From JACKLD01 sp049297695 (GTDB taxonomy: Bacteria > Pseudomonadota > Alphaproteobacteria > UBA2136 > UBA6156), in the NCBI GenBank assembly GCA_049297695.1, contig JBAQUT010000036.1, positions 1 through 64,000 on the forward strand: a stretch of 64,000 nt of DNA, written 5' to 3'. Below the pieces are notes generated by a model. That model had not been told where the DNA came from, made no database searches, and saw only the letters and a program-made list of their open reading frames with translations. Every line of letters begins with the position of its first letter. Within the stretch, counting starts at the first letter, position 1. Below are positions 34,634 through 43,740 of the stretch, piece after piece. A program made the position numbers and the translations under genes.

Positions 34634-35327
34634 CCTGTTTACGCCCCCGGTGATGGCGGTGGTGCAAGCCTTGCTACCCGCCCCAACTAAGGCCGTGGGG
34701 GGTAGTGTGCGCTGCCTGCTGCTGGGGCACCCCATGGCGCAGGTGGATGTGGACCTGGCCACCGAAGCCTTACCCGACGAGATTGAACAACGCTTGCGGC
34801 GGGCGAAAATCCCGTTTGATGCCCAAGGCAAACGCTGGGGGAGTTTTACGGCCAAGCCCGCCCCGGGGGTGGAGGTGGATATCACCAGCCTGCGGGCGGA
34901 TAGCTACCTGCCCGGCAGCCGTTACCCCAACGTGAATTTTGGCGTGGGGTGGGAGGCCGATGCGGCGCGGCGGGATTTTACCATCGGGGCCATCTACATG
35001 GCGCCAGACGGTACGTTGACCGACCCTTTGGGGGGCGAAGCCGACCTGAAGGCGGGGTTGGTGAGGTTTATCGGCGACCCCGCCCAGCGCCTGCGGGAAG
35101 ACCCGTTGCGGTTGTTACGGTTTTACCGGTTTTGCGGACAATACGGCTTGGCGGGTATCACGGAAGACCTGAAACCCGTGCTGGCCCAAGCCGCCCCCGC
35201 CTTGGCAACCTTAAGCGCTGCCCGTAAAGCGGACGAGTTTGCCAAACTGGCCAAAACCCCCCACGCGGTCAGCGTTTCCACCGCCATGGAGGCGTTGGGC
35301 GTTGCCGTACCTGTCAGCGGGGGTTGA
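34617..35327 (+). CDS. CCA tRNA nucleotidyltransferase / poly(A) polymerase family, C-terminally short
   Basis: The 236-residue product has the class II nucleotidyltransferase head: GGSVRCLLLG, the metal-binding pair in VDVDLATEA (DxD), RRDFTIGAIYM and EDPLRLLRFYRF. Family members are about 400 residues, with helical neck, body and tail domains. Here the protein stops soon after the neck, and an AT-rich gene begins 31 bp later. All seven tRNA genes in the window encode CCA, so loss of function would be tolerable. GTG at 34611 is an alternative start. Confidence 0.8.
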   Translation: MRSPSNLFTPPVMAVVQALLPAPTKAVGGSVRCLLLGHPMAQVDVDLATEALPDEIEQRLRRAKIPFDAQGKRWGSFTAKPAPGVEVDITSLRADSYLPGSRYPNVNFGVGWEADAARRDFTIGAIYMAPDGTLTDPLGGEADLKAGLVRFIGDPAQRLREDPLRLLRFYRFCGQYGLAGITEDLKPVLAQAAPALATLSAARKADEFAKLAKTPHAVSVSTAMEALGVAVPVSGG

Positions 35328-35358
35328 AAACGGGTTTTGGGGGCCTATATAAGGGGGT

Positions 35359-35775
35359 ATGAAACAGCAACCTGATATCTGCTTTGTAAAACGCAAGAAT
35401 GGCGAAAAACATATTGATTTTTATAAAGCTAAAATGCCTGGTGAAGATGCTGATAGGGTCGCAAGTATTCTTTTAGATAAAGATGGATTACTGGTTTGGG
35501 CCAATTTGGAAAATGGTGGGGCACGAAATGTCCAAGAGTTTGTGGAGTGGGAAATAGATTCACAAACACAAGAAGATTTAAAAGAGTTGATGGTGTATGT
35601 TCAAAGTACTGGAAAGAAACCTTTAAAATATGGGCAAACTGAAGTGCTGGATGTAAGAGGTTTTAACCCAAGTACCAAGGAATTTCTGATTGCGGGCATT
35701 TTCAACGCATATCAAGTTAAAATGCAGACAATGGCAGACGAACAGGCCTATCCAGATTACGCCTCCCCACTTTAG
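35359..35775 (+). CDS. Hypothetical protein (AT-rich islet)
   Basis: The 138-residue product is unrecognised. It appears soluble, with FVKRKNGEKHIDFYKAKMPG near the start and a helical C-terminal half. AT-rich codon use differs from the flanking genes. It starts 31 bp after the shortened CCA-enzyme gene. Confidence 0.55.
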   Translation: MKQQPDICFVKRKNGEKHIDFYKAKMPGEDADRVASILLDKDGLLVWANLENGGARNVQEFVEWEIDSQTQEDLKELMVYVQSTGKKPLKYGQTEVLDVRGFNPSTKEFLIAGIFNAYQVKMQTMADEQAYPDYASPL

Positions 35776-35810
35776 CTTGACGCCCGTCAAAGCGCCCGTT
35801 ACCCTACGGT

Positions 35811-36452
35811 ATGATTCCTAAGCTTTTCATGATTTTGCTGATGTTGGTGCTGGGCGCCATGGCGTTTTCGCATTTGGATTTTACCAGCGGGAAACTGGCC
35901 AGCATTGCTCCTGCGGCGGGGCCTGTTCAGGTGGATACTGCTCAGGCCGATGCCGCGCCCGTACCTGGAGGTGCCTTTGCGGTGATGGACACGGATGGGA
36001 AGGTGGTTACCGAGAAAGATTTGGTGGGAGATAAGTATCACCTTGTATTTTTTGGCTTTGCCAACTGTGCGGAAGCCTGCCCCGCCATGTTGGGCGCCAT
36101 GGATTGGGTGATGAACAACCTGCCGCCCGCAACCCAAGCCAAAGTTCAGTTTGTGTTTGTGAGCGTGGATAGCTTGCGGGATACCGCCCCCAAACTGGCC
36201 GAGTTTGTGCACGGGTTTAACCCTACCTTTAAGGCTTGGCGCGGCACTCCCGAGCAGATTGAGCGCATGACCCGCGCCTACATGGCCACCGCCGTGCTGC
36301 CCGAAGGCGCCACGGTGAGCGATACGGCTTGGCAGGCCAGCCATTCTACCTTGCTGTACCTGATGGGCCCCGATGGCCGCTACGTAACCCACCTGCGCAA
36401 CAGCGACAGCGCCACCGACATACGGGATAAACTGGCGGAGTTGGTGAAGTAA
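35811..36452 (+). CDS. SCO1/SenC-family copper chaperone
   Basis: The 213-residue protein has a signal anchor (residues 1-20) and a periplasmic thioredoxin-like domain. The copper ligands are the CxxxC of NCAEACPAML (about residue 85) and a His in QASHSTLLYLMG (about 178). It delivers Cu to the CuA site of cytochrome oxidase, or acts as a thiol reductase. It fits the ctaA/B/G and cco genes elsewhere in the window. Confidence 0.9.
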   Translation: MIPKLFMILLMLVLGAMAFSHLDFTSGKLASIAPAAGPVQVDTAQADAAPVPGGAFAVMDTDGKVVTEKDLVGDKYHLVFFGFANCAEACPAMLGAMDWVMNNLPPATQAKVQFVFVSVDSLRDTAPKLAEFVHGFNPTFKAWRGTPEQIERMTRAYMATAVLPEGATVSDTAWQASHSTLLYLMGPDGRYVTHLRNSDSATDIRDKLAELVK

Positions 36453-36517
36453 CAAGCGCGTTGGCTTGACTTTGCGCCATATTCAGCAATAGTGCGCGGG
36501 TAACGAAAGCATACGCC

Positions 36518-36850
36518 ATGGACCAAGCCAACCTGATACCAGCCTTGATGGGGTATTTGCCCATTGTGTTGATTTTCGCCGTGTTTTACGTGCTTATTTT
36601 GCGCCCTCAAAGCCTGGCGGCCAAGGCCCATGCGGCGTTGGTAGTGGGGTTGAAACGTGGTGACACCGTACTGATGGCCAGCGGCCTGATGGCCAAAGTG
36701 GAGAAGGTGGAGGGTACGGCCATGGTGCTGCGCATCAACGCCGAAGATACCGTGCTGATGGCCAAAGCGAGCGTGGAGCGCCTGTTGGAAGGTGATGAAA
36801 CCAAGCTGTTGGATGCCCAGCTTTCGTTGAAACCAAGCACCAAAAAGTAA
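36518..36850 (+). CDS. yajC: Preprotein translocase subunit YajC
   Basis: The 110-residue protein has one TM helix (about 13-31, LPIVLIFAVFYVLILRP) followed by RGDTVLMASGLMAKV, the YajC signature. It binds SecDF in the inner membrane. The gene order yajC-secD-secF is the canonical one. Confidence 0.92.
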   Translation: MDQANLIPALMGYLPIVLIFAVFYVLILRPQSLAAKAHAALVVGLKRGDTVLMASGLMAKVEKVEGTAMVLRINAEDTVLMAKASVERLLEGDETKLLDAQLSLKPSTKK

Positions 36851-36856
36851 CCGGAT

Positions 36857-38428
36857 ATGAACACCCATCTTACATTGTTGAACCGCATGTTGGTGGTTAT
36901 GGTGCTGGTGTTTGCGGTAGCCTTTACCTTGCCAAACCTGTTGCCGGAACAGATGCGGGAAAAAATACCCGCTTTTTTACCCAAGCATGCCATGACGTTG
37001 GGGCTAGATTTGCAAGGCGGCGCCCACCTGACGCTGGAAGTGGCTACTGATGACGTGTTGGTGCATGCCTATGAGAACCTGACCGATGACATCCGCCGTG
37101 TGGCGCGGGAAGGGGGGATGGGCTACACAGGGCTGCGGAGCGACGCCACGGGCGCTAAACTGGTGCTGCGTGACCCTTTGCAGCAAACGGCCCTGCAAGC
37201 GGCGTTGGGTGCGGGTGTGGTGGTAACGGGTGAGGGCACAACGGGGAACATTGCCGTAACCCTCACCGAAACCGCCCAAACCGAGCTGTTAACACGCGCT
37301 ATGCAACAAACCCTGCAAGTGTTGCGCAGCCGCGTGGATGAATTTGGTGTGGCCGAGCCGCTGGTGCAGCGCCAAGGTGCCAACCGCGTGATTGTGCAGC
37401 TCCCCGGCGCGAAGGATACTGCCCGCGCCAAAGCCAGCATCGGGCGTACGGCCATGCTGACGTTCCATTTGGTGGACGACCAAGCCAACCCCTTGGGCAT
37501 ACTGGCGCCTACCCAGATGAAACTGGAAGAAACCACCACGGATACGGAAGGCAACGTGGTGAACCGTCAACCGTTGATTGTGACCAAACGCCCTGCACTT
37601 ACAGGCGATATGCTGACCAGCGCTGCTGCCAGCTTTGATCAATACGGAACCCCTGCCGTGGACATTGCGTTTGATCGGCGGGGCACTCAGGTGTTTGCGG
37701 ATATTTCTACCAAGCATGTAGGCCAGCGGTTTGCCATTGTGCTGGATGGCAAGGTGTACTCGGCGCCCGTGTTTAGGGAACCCATTTTGGGCGGGCGGGC
37801 GCAAATTAGCGGTCGCTTCCAAGTGGAAGAAGCCCAGGACTTAGCCGCCATTCTGAACGCGGGAGCCTTGCCTGCCGCCGTGAAGGTGGTGGAAGAGCGC
37901 ACCGTGGGCCCAACTTTGGGGGCGGACAGTGTGCGGGCCGGGCAGATTGCCATTATGGCGGGCTTGGCGGGTGTATTTGTGTTTATGGGCGTGTTTTACG
38001 GGTTATTCGGCTTGTTTGCCGTGGTGGCGCTGGTGGTGAACTTTTTGATTTTGGTGGCGTGCATGACGGCCTTTGGCTTTACCCTCACCCTGCCCGGTAT
38101 GGCGGGGATTGTACTGACACTGGGGATGGCGGTGGATGCCAATGTGCTGATTTTTGAACGCATCCGGGAAGAAACGGGGTCTGGTAAAAAACCGCTTTCC
38201 GCCATTCATGCGGGGTTTGAAGGGGCGTTTTCGGCCATTATGGACAGCAACATCACCACGTTGTTGGCGGCGGCGGTGTGCTTTTTGCTGGGCAGCGGGC
38301 CGGTGAAAGGCTTTGCCGTGAGCTTGATTATCGGGTTGTGCGCCAGCATGTTCACGGCCATCACGCTCACCCGTTGGATGCTGCTGGCATGGTACTTCCG
38401 CACTCGCCCCACCAAACTTCCTGTTTAA
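36857..38428 (+). CDS. secD: Protein translocase subunit SecD
   Basis: The 523-residue protein has six TM helices: TM1 at about 10-28, a large periplasmic P1 domain starting TLGLDLQGGAHLTLEV, then TM2-6. Conserved segments include RVDEFGVAEPLVQRQG, GTLGADSVRAGQI-like, GMAVDANVLIFERIREE and ILGLCASMFTA-like sequences. SecDF uses the proton-motive force to pull translocating proteins to the periplasm. The ATG is 6 bp after the yajC stop. Confidence 0.95.
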   Translation: MNTHLTLLNRMLVVMVLVFAVAFTLPNLLPEQMREKIPAFLPKHAMTLGLDLQGGAHLTLEVATDDVLVHAYENLTDDIRRVAREGGMGYTGLRSDATGAKLVLRDPLQQTALQAALGAGVVVTGEGTTGNIAVTLTETAQTELLTRAMQQTLQVLRSRVDEFGVAEPLVQRQGANRVIVQLPGAKDTARAKASIGRTAMLTFHLVDDQANPLGILAPTQMKLEETTTDTEGNVVNRQPLIVTKRPALTGDMLTSAAASFDQYGTPAVDIAFDRRGTQVFADISTKHVGQRFAIVLDGKVYSAPVFREPILGGRAQISGRFQVEEAQDLAAILNAGALPAAVKVVEERTVGPTLGADSVRAGQIAIMAGLAGVFVFMGVFYGLFGLFAVVALVVNFLILVACMTAFGFTLTLPGMAGIVLTLGMAVDANVLIFERIREETGSGKKPLSAIHAGFEGAFSAIMDSNITTLLAAAVCFLLGSGPVKGFAVSLIIGLCASMFTAITLTRWMLLAWYFRTRPTKLPV

Positions 38429-38443
38429 GCAAAGGATACCTCC

Positions 38444-39373
38444 ATGGCCCTGTTCCCTCTCAAACCGTTTGAAAATATTCCGTTCATCAACTTTATGGCG
38501 TGGCGGCGGTTTTGGATTTGGAGCAGCGTGGCCTGCGTGTTGGCTACGTTCGTGTTGTTGGCAAAACCGGGGCTGAACTTCGGGATCGATTTTGTGGGCG
38601 GCAAACTGGTGCAGGTGCAAACCACCAACCCCGTGCCCGTGGCCAGCGTGCGGCAAGCGGTGGATGATGCGGGATTTGTGGGAGCGAACATTCAGGAATT
38701 TGAAAACGGGCGCGAGTTTTTGGTGCGTTTATCCGCCAGCGATGCCAAGGCTGCGGCGGAAGGTAGCGAGAAGATTGTGGTGGATACGTTGGCACCCTTG
38801 GGCGGCGGGGCCGAGCTTCGCCGCGTGGAATTTGTAGGCCCCCAAGTGGGTGCCGAGCTGGCGCGAGATGGTGTGCTAGCCCTGCTGGTGAGCATGTTGG
38901 GTATTTTGATGTATGTAAGTGCGCGGTTTGAGTTCCGCTATGGGTTGGGCGCTATTTTAGCCTTGCTGCACGATGTGACCCTGACCATCGGCCTGCTGGT
39001 GCTGGTGCGGCTGGAGATTAGCCTCACCGTGCTGGCGGCAATCCTCACGCTGATTGGGTACAGCCTGAACGATACGATTGTGGTGTATGATAGGGTGCGT
39101 GAAATGCGCGCCAAATACCCCAACAAAACGCTGGTGGAAGTTCTGAACATTTCGGTCAACTCCATGCTGGCCCGCACGTTCATGACCGGTATGACCACGC
39201 TGTTTGTGCTAGCCGTGCTGTACCTGTTTGGCGGGCCGGTATTGGAAGGTTTTGCGTTCACCCTGCTGTTTGGGGTGGTTATCGGCACGTATTCCTCTGT
39301 GTTTGTGGCCAGCCCGTTGTTGCTGGTGTTGGAGGAGTATTACAAGACTACGGATAAAATCACGAAGGTTTAA
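38444..39373 (+). CDS. secF: Protein translocase subunit SecF
   Basis: The 309-residue partner of SecD has six TM helices. LNFGIDFVGGKLVQVQT is in the periplasmic domain. TM4-TM5 has the IGYSLNDTIVVYDRVREM segment with the proton-relay Asp (about 210). It begins 15 bp downstream of secD and completes the operon. A convergent minus-strand gene starts after its stop with no gap. Confidence 0.95.
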   Translation: MALFPLKPFENIPFINFMAWRRFWIWSSVACVLATFVLLAKPGLNFGIDFVGGKLVQVQTTNPVPVASVRQAVDDAGFVGANIQEFENGREFLVRLSASDAKAAAEGSEKIVVDTLAPLGGGAELRRVEFVGPQVGAELARDGVLALLVSMLGILMYVSARFEFRYGLGAILALLHDVTLTIGLLVLVRLEISLTVLAAILTLIGYSLNDTIVVYDRVREMRAKYPNKTLVEVLNISVNSMLARTFMTGMTTLFVLAVLYLFGGPVLEGFAFTLLFGVVIGTYSSVFVASPLLLVLEEYYKTTDKITKV

Positions 39374-39919
39374 TTACCGCTCAAGGCGTAACTGTTTGAA
39401 CAATTCGTTGCGGGCATTATCTCGGCTGCGTTGTGTTTTAGGGTTCTTATGTTTCATGAACGCCTTTTGGGACATGACAACTTTTTCCATGAGGCCTGGG
39501 TGGATGTGGGCTACATCGCTCAGCGTGATGTCGTTCTCGGTGAGCGCGCTGAGCATGATGGACAGGTCTTCAGGTGTTACAGCCTCGCCACGGGTTTTTT
39601 GTTGGAGCAACACCATCAGGTGTTTACGGCTAATCACTTCGTGGCCATCAACCTGCGAAACGATGGACGAAGGTGTGCTGGCCGAAAGTGTGGAGGCTGA
39701 TTTGGTGCGATAGGTACGGGTAAGTTGTTCCAAACTGCGGGGATCTATGGCGCGCAGGGTATCCGCTGTAACGGGGGTTTCTGCAACAGGGGAGAGAAGG
39801 GTGGTAGCCGTTGAAAGCTTGATGGCCGACCCAGCCGACAGGGTTTGGACAAGCGCCAAAACATGGCGGAAGCTGATGGTATCGTTGTCATCGATGATGG
39901 AATGTTTGATGGGCTTCAT
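39374..39919 (-). CDS. Hypothetical protein
   Basis: The 181-residue product is unrecognised: helical and Ser/Thr-rich with a basic C-terminus (KHKNPKTQRSRDNARNELFKQ). No signal peptide or TM. The stop abuts the secF stop. Codon use is intermediate between the core and the AT-rich islets. Confidence 0.5.
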   Translation of the reverse strand: MKPIKHSIIDDNDTISFRHVLALVQTLSAGSAIKLSTATTLLSPVAETPVTADTLRAIDPRSLEQLTRTYRTKSASTLSASTPSSIVSQVDGHEVISRKHLMVLLQQKTRGEAVTPEDLSIMLSALTENDITLSDVAHIHPGLMEKVVMSQKAFMKHKNPKTQRSRDNARNELFKQLRLER

Positions 39920-40075
39920 GGAAAAAATCTCCTTACGGTGTTATGTATATAGCCTATTAGCTTGTAGTGTGCAATAATTGTATTCATAATTTAATAAAGA
40001 GGAAGATCTTTGACCTAGAGGCGAGGGCCTTGTACAGTTTGCCGCAACCGATAACCTCATACAAGGAGTCTCCCC

Positions 40076-40696
40076 ATGCCCTACACCGCCCGCACCGAGT
40101 TTAAACCTGTTGGATTGGTTGGTATTTCCGACAAGCAGATTGAAGTTCACTGGAAGCTTTACGAGGGTTATGTAACCCAAACTAACACGTTGATTGACCA
40201 ACTTAAAGCGATGCGCGAGGGCGGGGAAGGGGCCAGCCCGTTGTACGCCGACCGCCGCCGCCGCTGTGCTTTTGAGATGTGCGGCATGTTGGTGCACGAT
40301 TACTATTTTGCCAACCTGAAGGCGGGCGTGAAGCCCGACGTGGCGAAGGATTTTGCCAAGCTGGTGGCGGGTAAGTTTGGCAGCTTTGATGCCTGGCTGG
40401 CCGATTTCAAAGCCTGCGGGGCCACCCGGGGCGTGGGCCATGCCATCTGCTACATGGACCCCATCACCGGCGATGTGAACAACCACTTCATCGAGATGCA
40501 CAGCGAGGGGCACATGCCGGGCTTCCAGGTGTTGCTCAGCATGGACGTGTGGGAGCACGCGTTTTTGATGGATTACCTGCCCGCCGAGCGCGGCAAGTAC
40601 ATCGACGCCTTTATGGCTAACGTGAACTGGGACGTGGTGGAAGAGCGCACGCAGGCGTGCTTCTCCCGCAAGGCCAGCCCCCGCTTTGTGCTTTAA
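40076..40696 (+). CDS. Superoxide dismutase (Fe/Mn family)
   Basis: The 206-residue enzyme converts superoxide to H2O2 and O2. Ligands: H25 in EVHWKLYEGYV, the His of MLVHDYYFANL (about 80), and Asp and His in SMDVWEHAF (about 159-163). The EVHWKLYEGYV opening lacks the HH pair of typical E. coli SodB/SodA and resembles a variant subclass I associate with deltaproteobacterial Fe-SODs. Strong ribosome-binding site AAGGAG before the ATG. Confidence 0.88.
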   Translation: MPYTARTEFKPVGLVGISDKQIEVHWKLYEGYVTQTNTLIDQLKAMREGGEGASPLYADRRRRCAFEMCGMLVHDYYFANLKAGVKPDVAKDFAKLVAGKFGSFDAWLADFKACGATRGVGHAICYMDPITGDVNNHFIEMHSEGHMPGFQVLLSMDVWEHAFLMDYLPAERGKYIDAFMANVNWDVVEERTQACFSRKASPRFVL

Positions 40697-40717
40697 TGCA
40701 CCAAGTTAAGGCAACGG

Positions 40718-40739
40718 GGCGGCAACAGGCCGCCTTTTT
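40718..40739 (+). terminator. Intrinsic terminator after the superoxide dismutase gene
   Basis: GGCGGC-aacag-GCCGCC is followed by TTTTT. Positioned 21 bp after the stop codon. Confidence 0.85.
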
Positions 40740-40766
40740 GCTACCATGATGCAAAAGGATACCCCT

Positions 40767-41261
40767 ATGCGCGCTTTAGCCCTTTCTGTTCTGTTACCTG
40801 CCACCTGCCTCCTGCTTCCTGCGGCCTACGCTTTGGATGACCGCTCCATTCAGGTGGAATTGCAACGCTACGACCTGCTGATGGGGAAAATCCAAGACCA
40901 AAACACCCAGCTGATGAGCCAGGTGCGCGAGCTGCAACGGCAAAACTACGATTTGGTGAAGCGGTTGGACAAAATGCAAGCCCAAACCCAAAGCACCTAC
41001 GACCAAATGCAAAAGGTGGAAAACGTGAACGTGCGGAACGTGGAATCCGCCCAAAAGCAACTGAACGAAGCCTTGAATCGCATGGACAACAACACCTACG
41101 ACTGGGGCGGGAAAACCCGCGATTGCGCCGATTTGGGCGTGAAGCACCAGCAAATCAAAGTAGCCACCAAGCCGGATGGCAGCCGTACCGTGCGGTTTTT
41201 GTGCTTTGACGGAAAGGCGATTCACCTCGGCACCGAGGTTTATGCGGTGGGGGCGGAGTAG
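40767..41261 (+). CDS. Secreted coiled-coil protein of unknown function
   Basis: The 164-residue product has a signal peptide (MRALALSVLLPAT ... AYA). A long heptad-patterned helix follows (about residues 25-105), rich in Gln, Met and Leu. A C-terminal ~50-residue domain has two Cys residues (TRDCADLGV, RFLCFDG). ATG 40767 is preferred over 40746 because the signal peptide starts there. Perhaps a periplasmic trimeric or envelope-associated protein; no family is recognised. Confidence 0.6.
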   Translation: MRALALSVLLPATCLLLPAAYALDDRSIQVELQRYDLLMGKIQDQNTQLMSQVRELQRQNYDLVKRLDKMQAQTQSTYDQMQKVENVNVRNVESAQKQLNEALNRMDNNTYDWGGKTRDCADLGVKHQQIKVATKPDGSRTVRFLCFDGKAIHLGTEVYAVGAE

Positions 41262-41273
41262 CTTTTAACAGCT

Positions 41274-43031
41274 TTAACGGTCTAACGTTTCATAAAACGC
41301 CACCACGGCGCTGTGGGTTTTTACGTGGCGGGGTTGGATGGCTTGGGTGAGGTACAGGCCTTCCAAGCTGGTGGCGCGGCTAAGGGCCACGTACAGTTGG
41401 CCTTCGGCGAAGGTGCCGCCGTCGGCCAAATCAATCACGCAGCGTTCCAGCGTTTGGCCTTGGGCCTTGTGGATGGTGAGCGCCCATGCCAAGGCTAGAG
41501 GAAACTGCACAAATGTGCCCGCCACCGTGGCTACGGGCGTGCCTTCGGCGCCCGCTTGGTAGCGCGTGCTTTCCCACTTTTCCCGCTCCACCTCAAACAC
41601 GCCGCGGTCGGTGCGCACTTCGATGTTGTCGTCAGTTAATTTCAACACATGGCCCAGCGTGCCGTTCACCCAACGGCCCAGTTTGTCGTTGCGGGTGAAC
41701 ATCACTTTGGCCCCCACTTTCAAGGTGAGTTCGGCGGGAGTGGTGAACTCTTTTCCCGCCAAGTCGCCGGTGGTGTCGGCGTGGTAGGTGCGGGTAGGGG
41801 TGTTTAGCTTGGCCAACTCAGTGGCGTTGATGGCATCCACCGTGCTGTTACGGGCGGCCAGAATGACGGCATTTTCGGGCGGAGTGGCCACCACGCGGGC
41901 ATTCAGCGGCCCTAGCACGCCACTGCCGTTGTTGCCGCTGCGGATGGAATTGAGCAGGTTGATAAACGGGGCATCGGTTTGGCGGAAAATATGCGTAAAG
42001 CGCAGGGTGGAAAACGCCCCAAGCTCCCACGCCGGTGTGGCAAAAAAGAACGGGTTGGGGTAGGTGGTGGCAAACACCTCGGCTTCTTCCCGCCGCACCA
42101 CGGGGGGGAGCTGGCAGAGATCGCCCATCAGCACCAGTTGCACGCCACCAAAGGGTTTTTTGGAAAATTTTCCGTGTTTGCGGAGGAATTTGTCCATGGC
42201 ATCAAACACGTCGGCCCGCACCATGGAGATTTCGTCGATGATGATGAGTTCCAGGTTTTCAATCACCTTGGGGTAACGGGCTTTGGGCACGGGTTGGCCC
42301 ACCAACAGCTGGGGCTTGAAGCTGAAAAAGCTGTGGATGGTTTGGCCGCCCACATTCAGCGCCGCCATGCCCGTGGGGGCCAGCACGGCGTACTTGCGTT
42401 TGGTGTCATTCAGATTTTTGCGCAGCCATTTTAAAAACGTACTTTTGCCGGTGCCCGCGCTGCCGAGGATGAGCAGATTTTCGCCCTCTTGGATGGTTTT
42501 CAGCGCGGTTTGGAATTCCGGCGTCACCTGTATTTTTTGGGTGGTGCTGGCGGGTTGCTCCACCCGTTTGGGTTCCGGCTTGGGCTTGGCGTAGGTGATG
42601 GGGGGAGGGGTGGGGTTGGCCTTCAGCGTTGGAATAACTTGGCCCAACTGCACCAGCTTGTAGGCGCAGGCGCGGGGGGTGCGGCGCAGGTTGGCGGCCA
42701 AAGGCTCCAGCGCATCGCCAACCTCGTGGGCAATGAGCAATCGGGCGGTATCGTCCTCGTTCCAGTGGGTGCCAAAGGGCAAAATATCGGCACCTTCGGG
42801 GTGGGGGGTTTTGTCGTTCATGATGGCGGTGTAGCGGCCGTAATCCAGCAGGTCGAGCAGGTGGGCGCGGCTTTCCACGCTGGTTTTGGTGCGGCCCAGC
42901 GTTTCGGCCAGCAGGTGGAAACGGGCCGTAAACGTGCCTTGCATATCCCGCAAACCTGCCGCCAGCGTGGCATCGTCGGCCGCGTTCCAGCGTTTGCCTT
43001 GGTTGGCGGGTTTGGGGGTGGTGTCGTCCAT
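41274..43031 (-). CDS. PIF1-family SF1B DNA helicase with N-terminal DNA-binding-like region
   Basis: The 585-residue protein has Walker A GSAGTGKSTFLKWL (about 196), LAPTGMAALNVGGQTIHSFF, Walker B IIIDEISMV, GDLCQLPPV and the C-terminal TIHKAQGQTLERCVID and YVALSRATSLEGLYL motifs of PIF1/Dda helicases. The N-terminal ~150 residues contain a repeated helical motif (NAADDATLAAGLRD, NEDDTARLLIAHEV) that may be DNA-binding. It probably resolves stalled forks or G-quadruplexes. ATG 43031 is chosen because a longer frame would run through the tmRNA gene. Confidence 0.88.
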   Translation of the reverse strand: MDDTTPKPANQGKRWNAADDATLAAGLRDMQGTFTARFHLLAETLGRTKTSVESRAHLLDLLDYGRYTAIMNDKTPHPEGADILPFGTHWNEDDTARLLIAHEVGDALEPLAANLRRTPRACAYKLVQLGQVIPTLKANPTPPPITYAKPKPEPKRVEQPASTTQKIQVTPEFQTALKTIQEGENLLILGSAGTGKSTFLKWLRKNLNDTKRKYAVLAPTGMAALNVGGQTIHSFFSFKPQLLVGQPVPKARYPKVIENLELIIIDEISMVRADVFDAMDKFLRKHGKFSKKPFGGVQLVLMGDLCQLPPVVRREEAEVFATTYPNPFFFATPAWELGAFSTLRFTHIFRQTDAPFINLLNSIRSGNNGSGVLGPLNARVVATPPENAVILAARNSTVDAINATELAKLNTPTRTYHADTTGDLAGKEFTTPAELTLKVGAKVMFTRNDKLGRWVNGTLGHVLKLTDDNIEVRTDRGVFEVEREKWESTRYQAGAEGTPVATVAGTFVQFPLALAWALTIHKAQGQTLERCVIDLADGGTFAEGQLYVALSRATSLEGLYLTQAIQPRHVKTHSAVVAFYETLDR

Positions 43032-43119
43032 AACCCTCTCTAACATATTTCTGACACGGCAATCAAATGGTCTTTTACGCCCTTGCATTGTTTTGGGGCA
43101 TGGCCCATAAAGCAGGTAC

Positions 43120-43550
43120 GGGCCTGTCCCGGTTTCGACGGAGCTTGAAGGGGTTCCCAAGGAGCATGCGGTGGGGGTTGGATTCCACCTAAAAAAGTCC
43201 AGCAGGCACTTAAATGCCAAATCGACTGTAGACAATAGCCTTGCGGCCCGTCGCGCTATGCGCGCCATGCCCATGGCTATGGCTGCCTAACCTAGACTCA
43301 GATTGGATTCTGACCTAGGCTAGACGCCCCAAGACCGTTTCCCACAGATTGGCGTGGTGGCGGACCCTTGGATTCATCCCCGCCAATCTAGGTTCCCGTG
43401 GTGTCTTCACGCGGGTCGCGCCGAAATTAAGATGGGCAACCACAGGGTGCGGGGTGTCTGGCGCTAACTGTGGAACCACCAGACACTAAGCATGTAGAGC
43501 CACACTTCAACGAGGTTCGGACGTGGGTTCGATTCCCACCAGGTCCACCA
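43120..43550 (+). ncRNA. ssrA: Transfer-messenger RNA (one-piece form)
   Basis: The 5' end GGGCCUG pairs with CAGGUCC at the 3' end, and GGUUUCGACGG follows as in standard tmRNA. The 3' part has GCAUGUAG, a T-arm GGUUCGAUUCC and encoded CCA. The tag frame probably resumes at GCC (43216), where the U and A at positions -5 and -4 match the conserved pair. It encodes a 24-residue tag beginning AKSTVDNSL and ending MPMAMAA before UAA at 43288. A stable helix (CCTAG-CTCAG/CTGA-CCTAGG) follows. At 431 nt with normal order, it is not the circularly permuted alphaproteobacterial type. Confidence 0.95.
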
Positions 43551-43551
43551 G

Positions 43552-43597
43552 TTAGCAATAAAAATATCCCCATAGAAGGGGATATTTTTATTGCTAA
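43552..43597 (+). terminator. tmRNA terminator
   Basis: The perfect long hairpin TTAGCAATAAAAATATCCCC-atagaa-GGGGATATTTTTATTGCTAA begins 2 nt after the tmRNA CCA end. Confidence 0.9.
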
Positions 43598-43740
43598 TGA
43601 CAGAGAGGTGGGGCCCTTCGGGTCCCACCAGGTCGGACGGGATACCAGATACCAAACCTCATTGAAACACTGTCTATACGGGGAGGGTTACGAAAAACCC
43701 CTTGCAGAGAAAAGCCCGATACGGTATTGACGGCCACAGT

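Noticed and set aside
43032..43274. Upstream extension of the PIF1-like helicase reading frame
   Set aside because: It runs through the 5' part of the tmRNA gene and has no helicase-like sequence; the start at 43031 is adequate.
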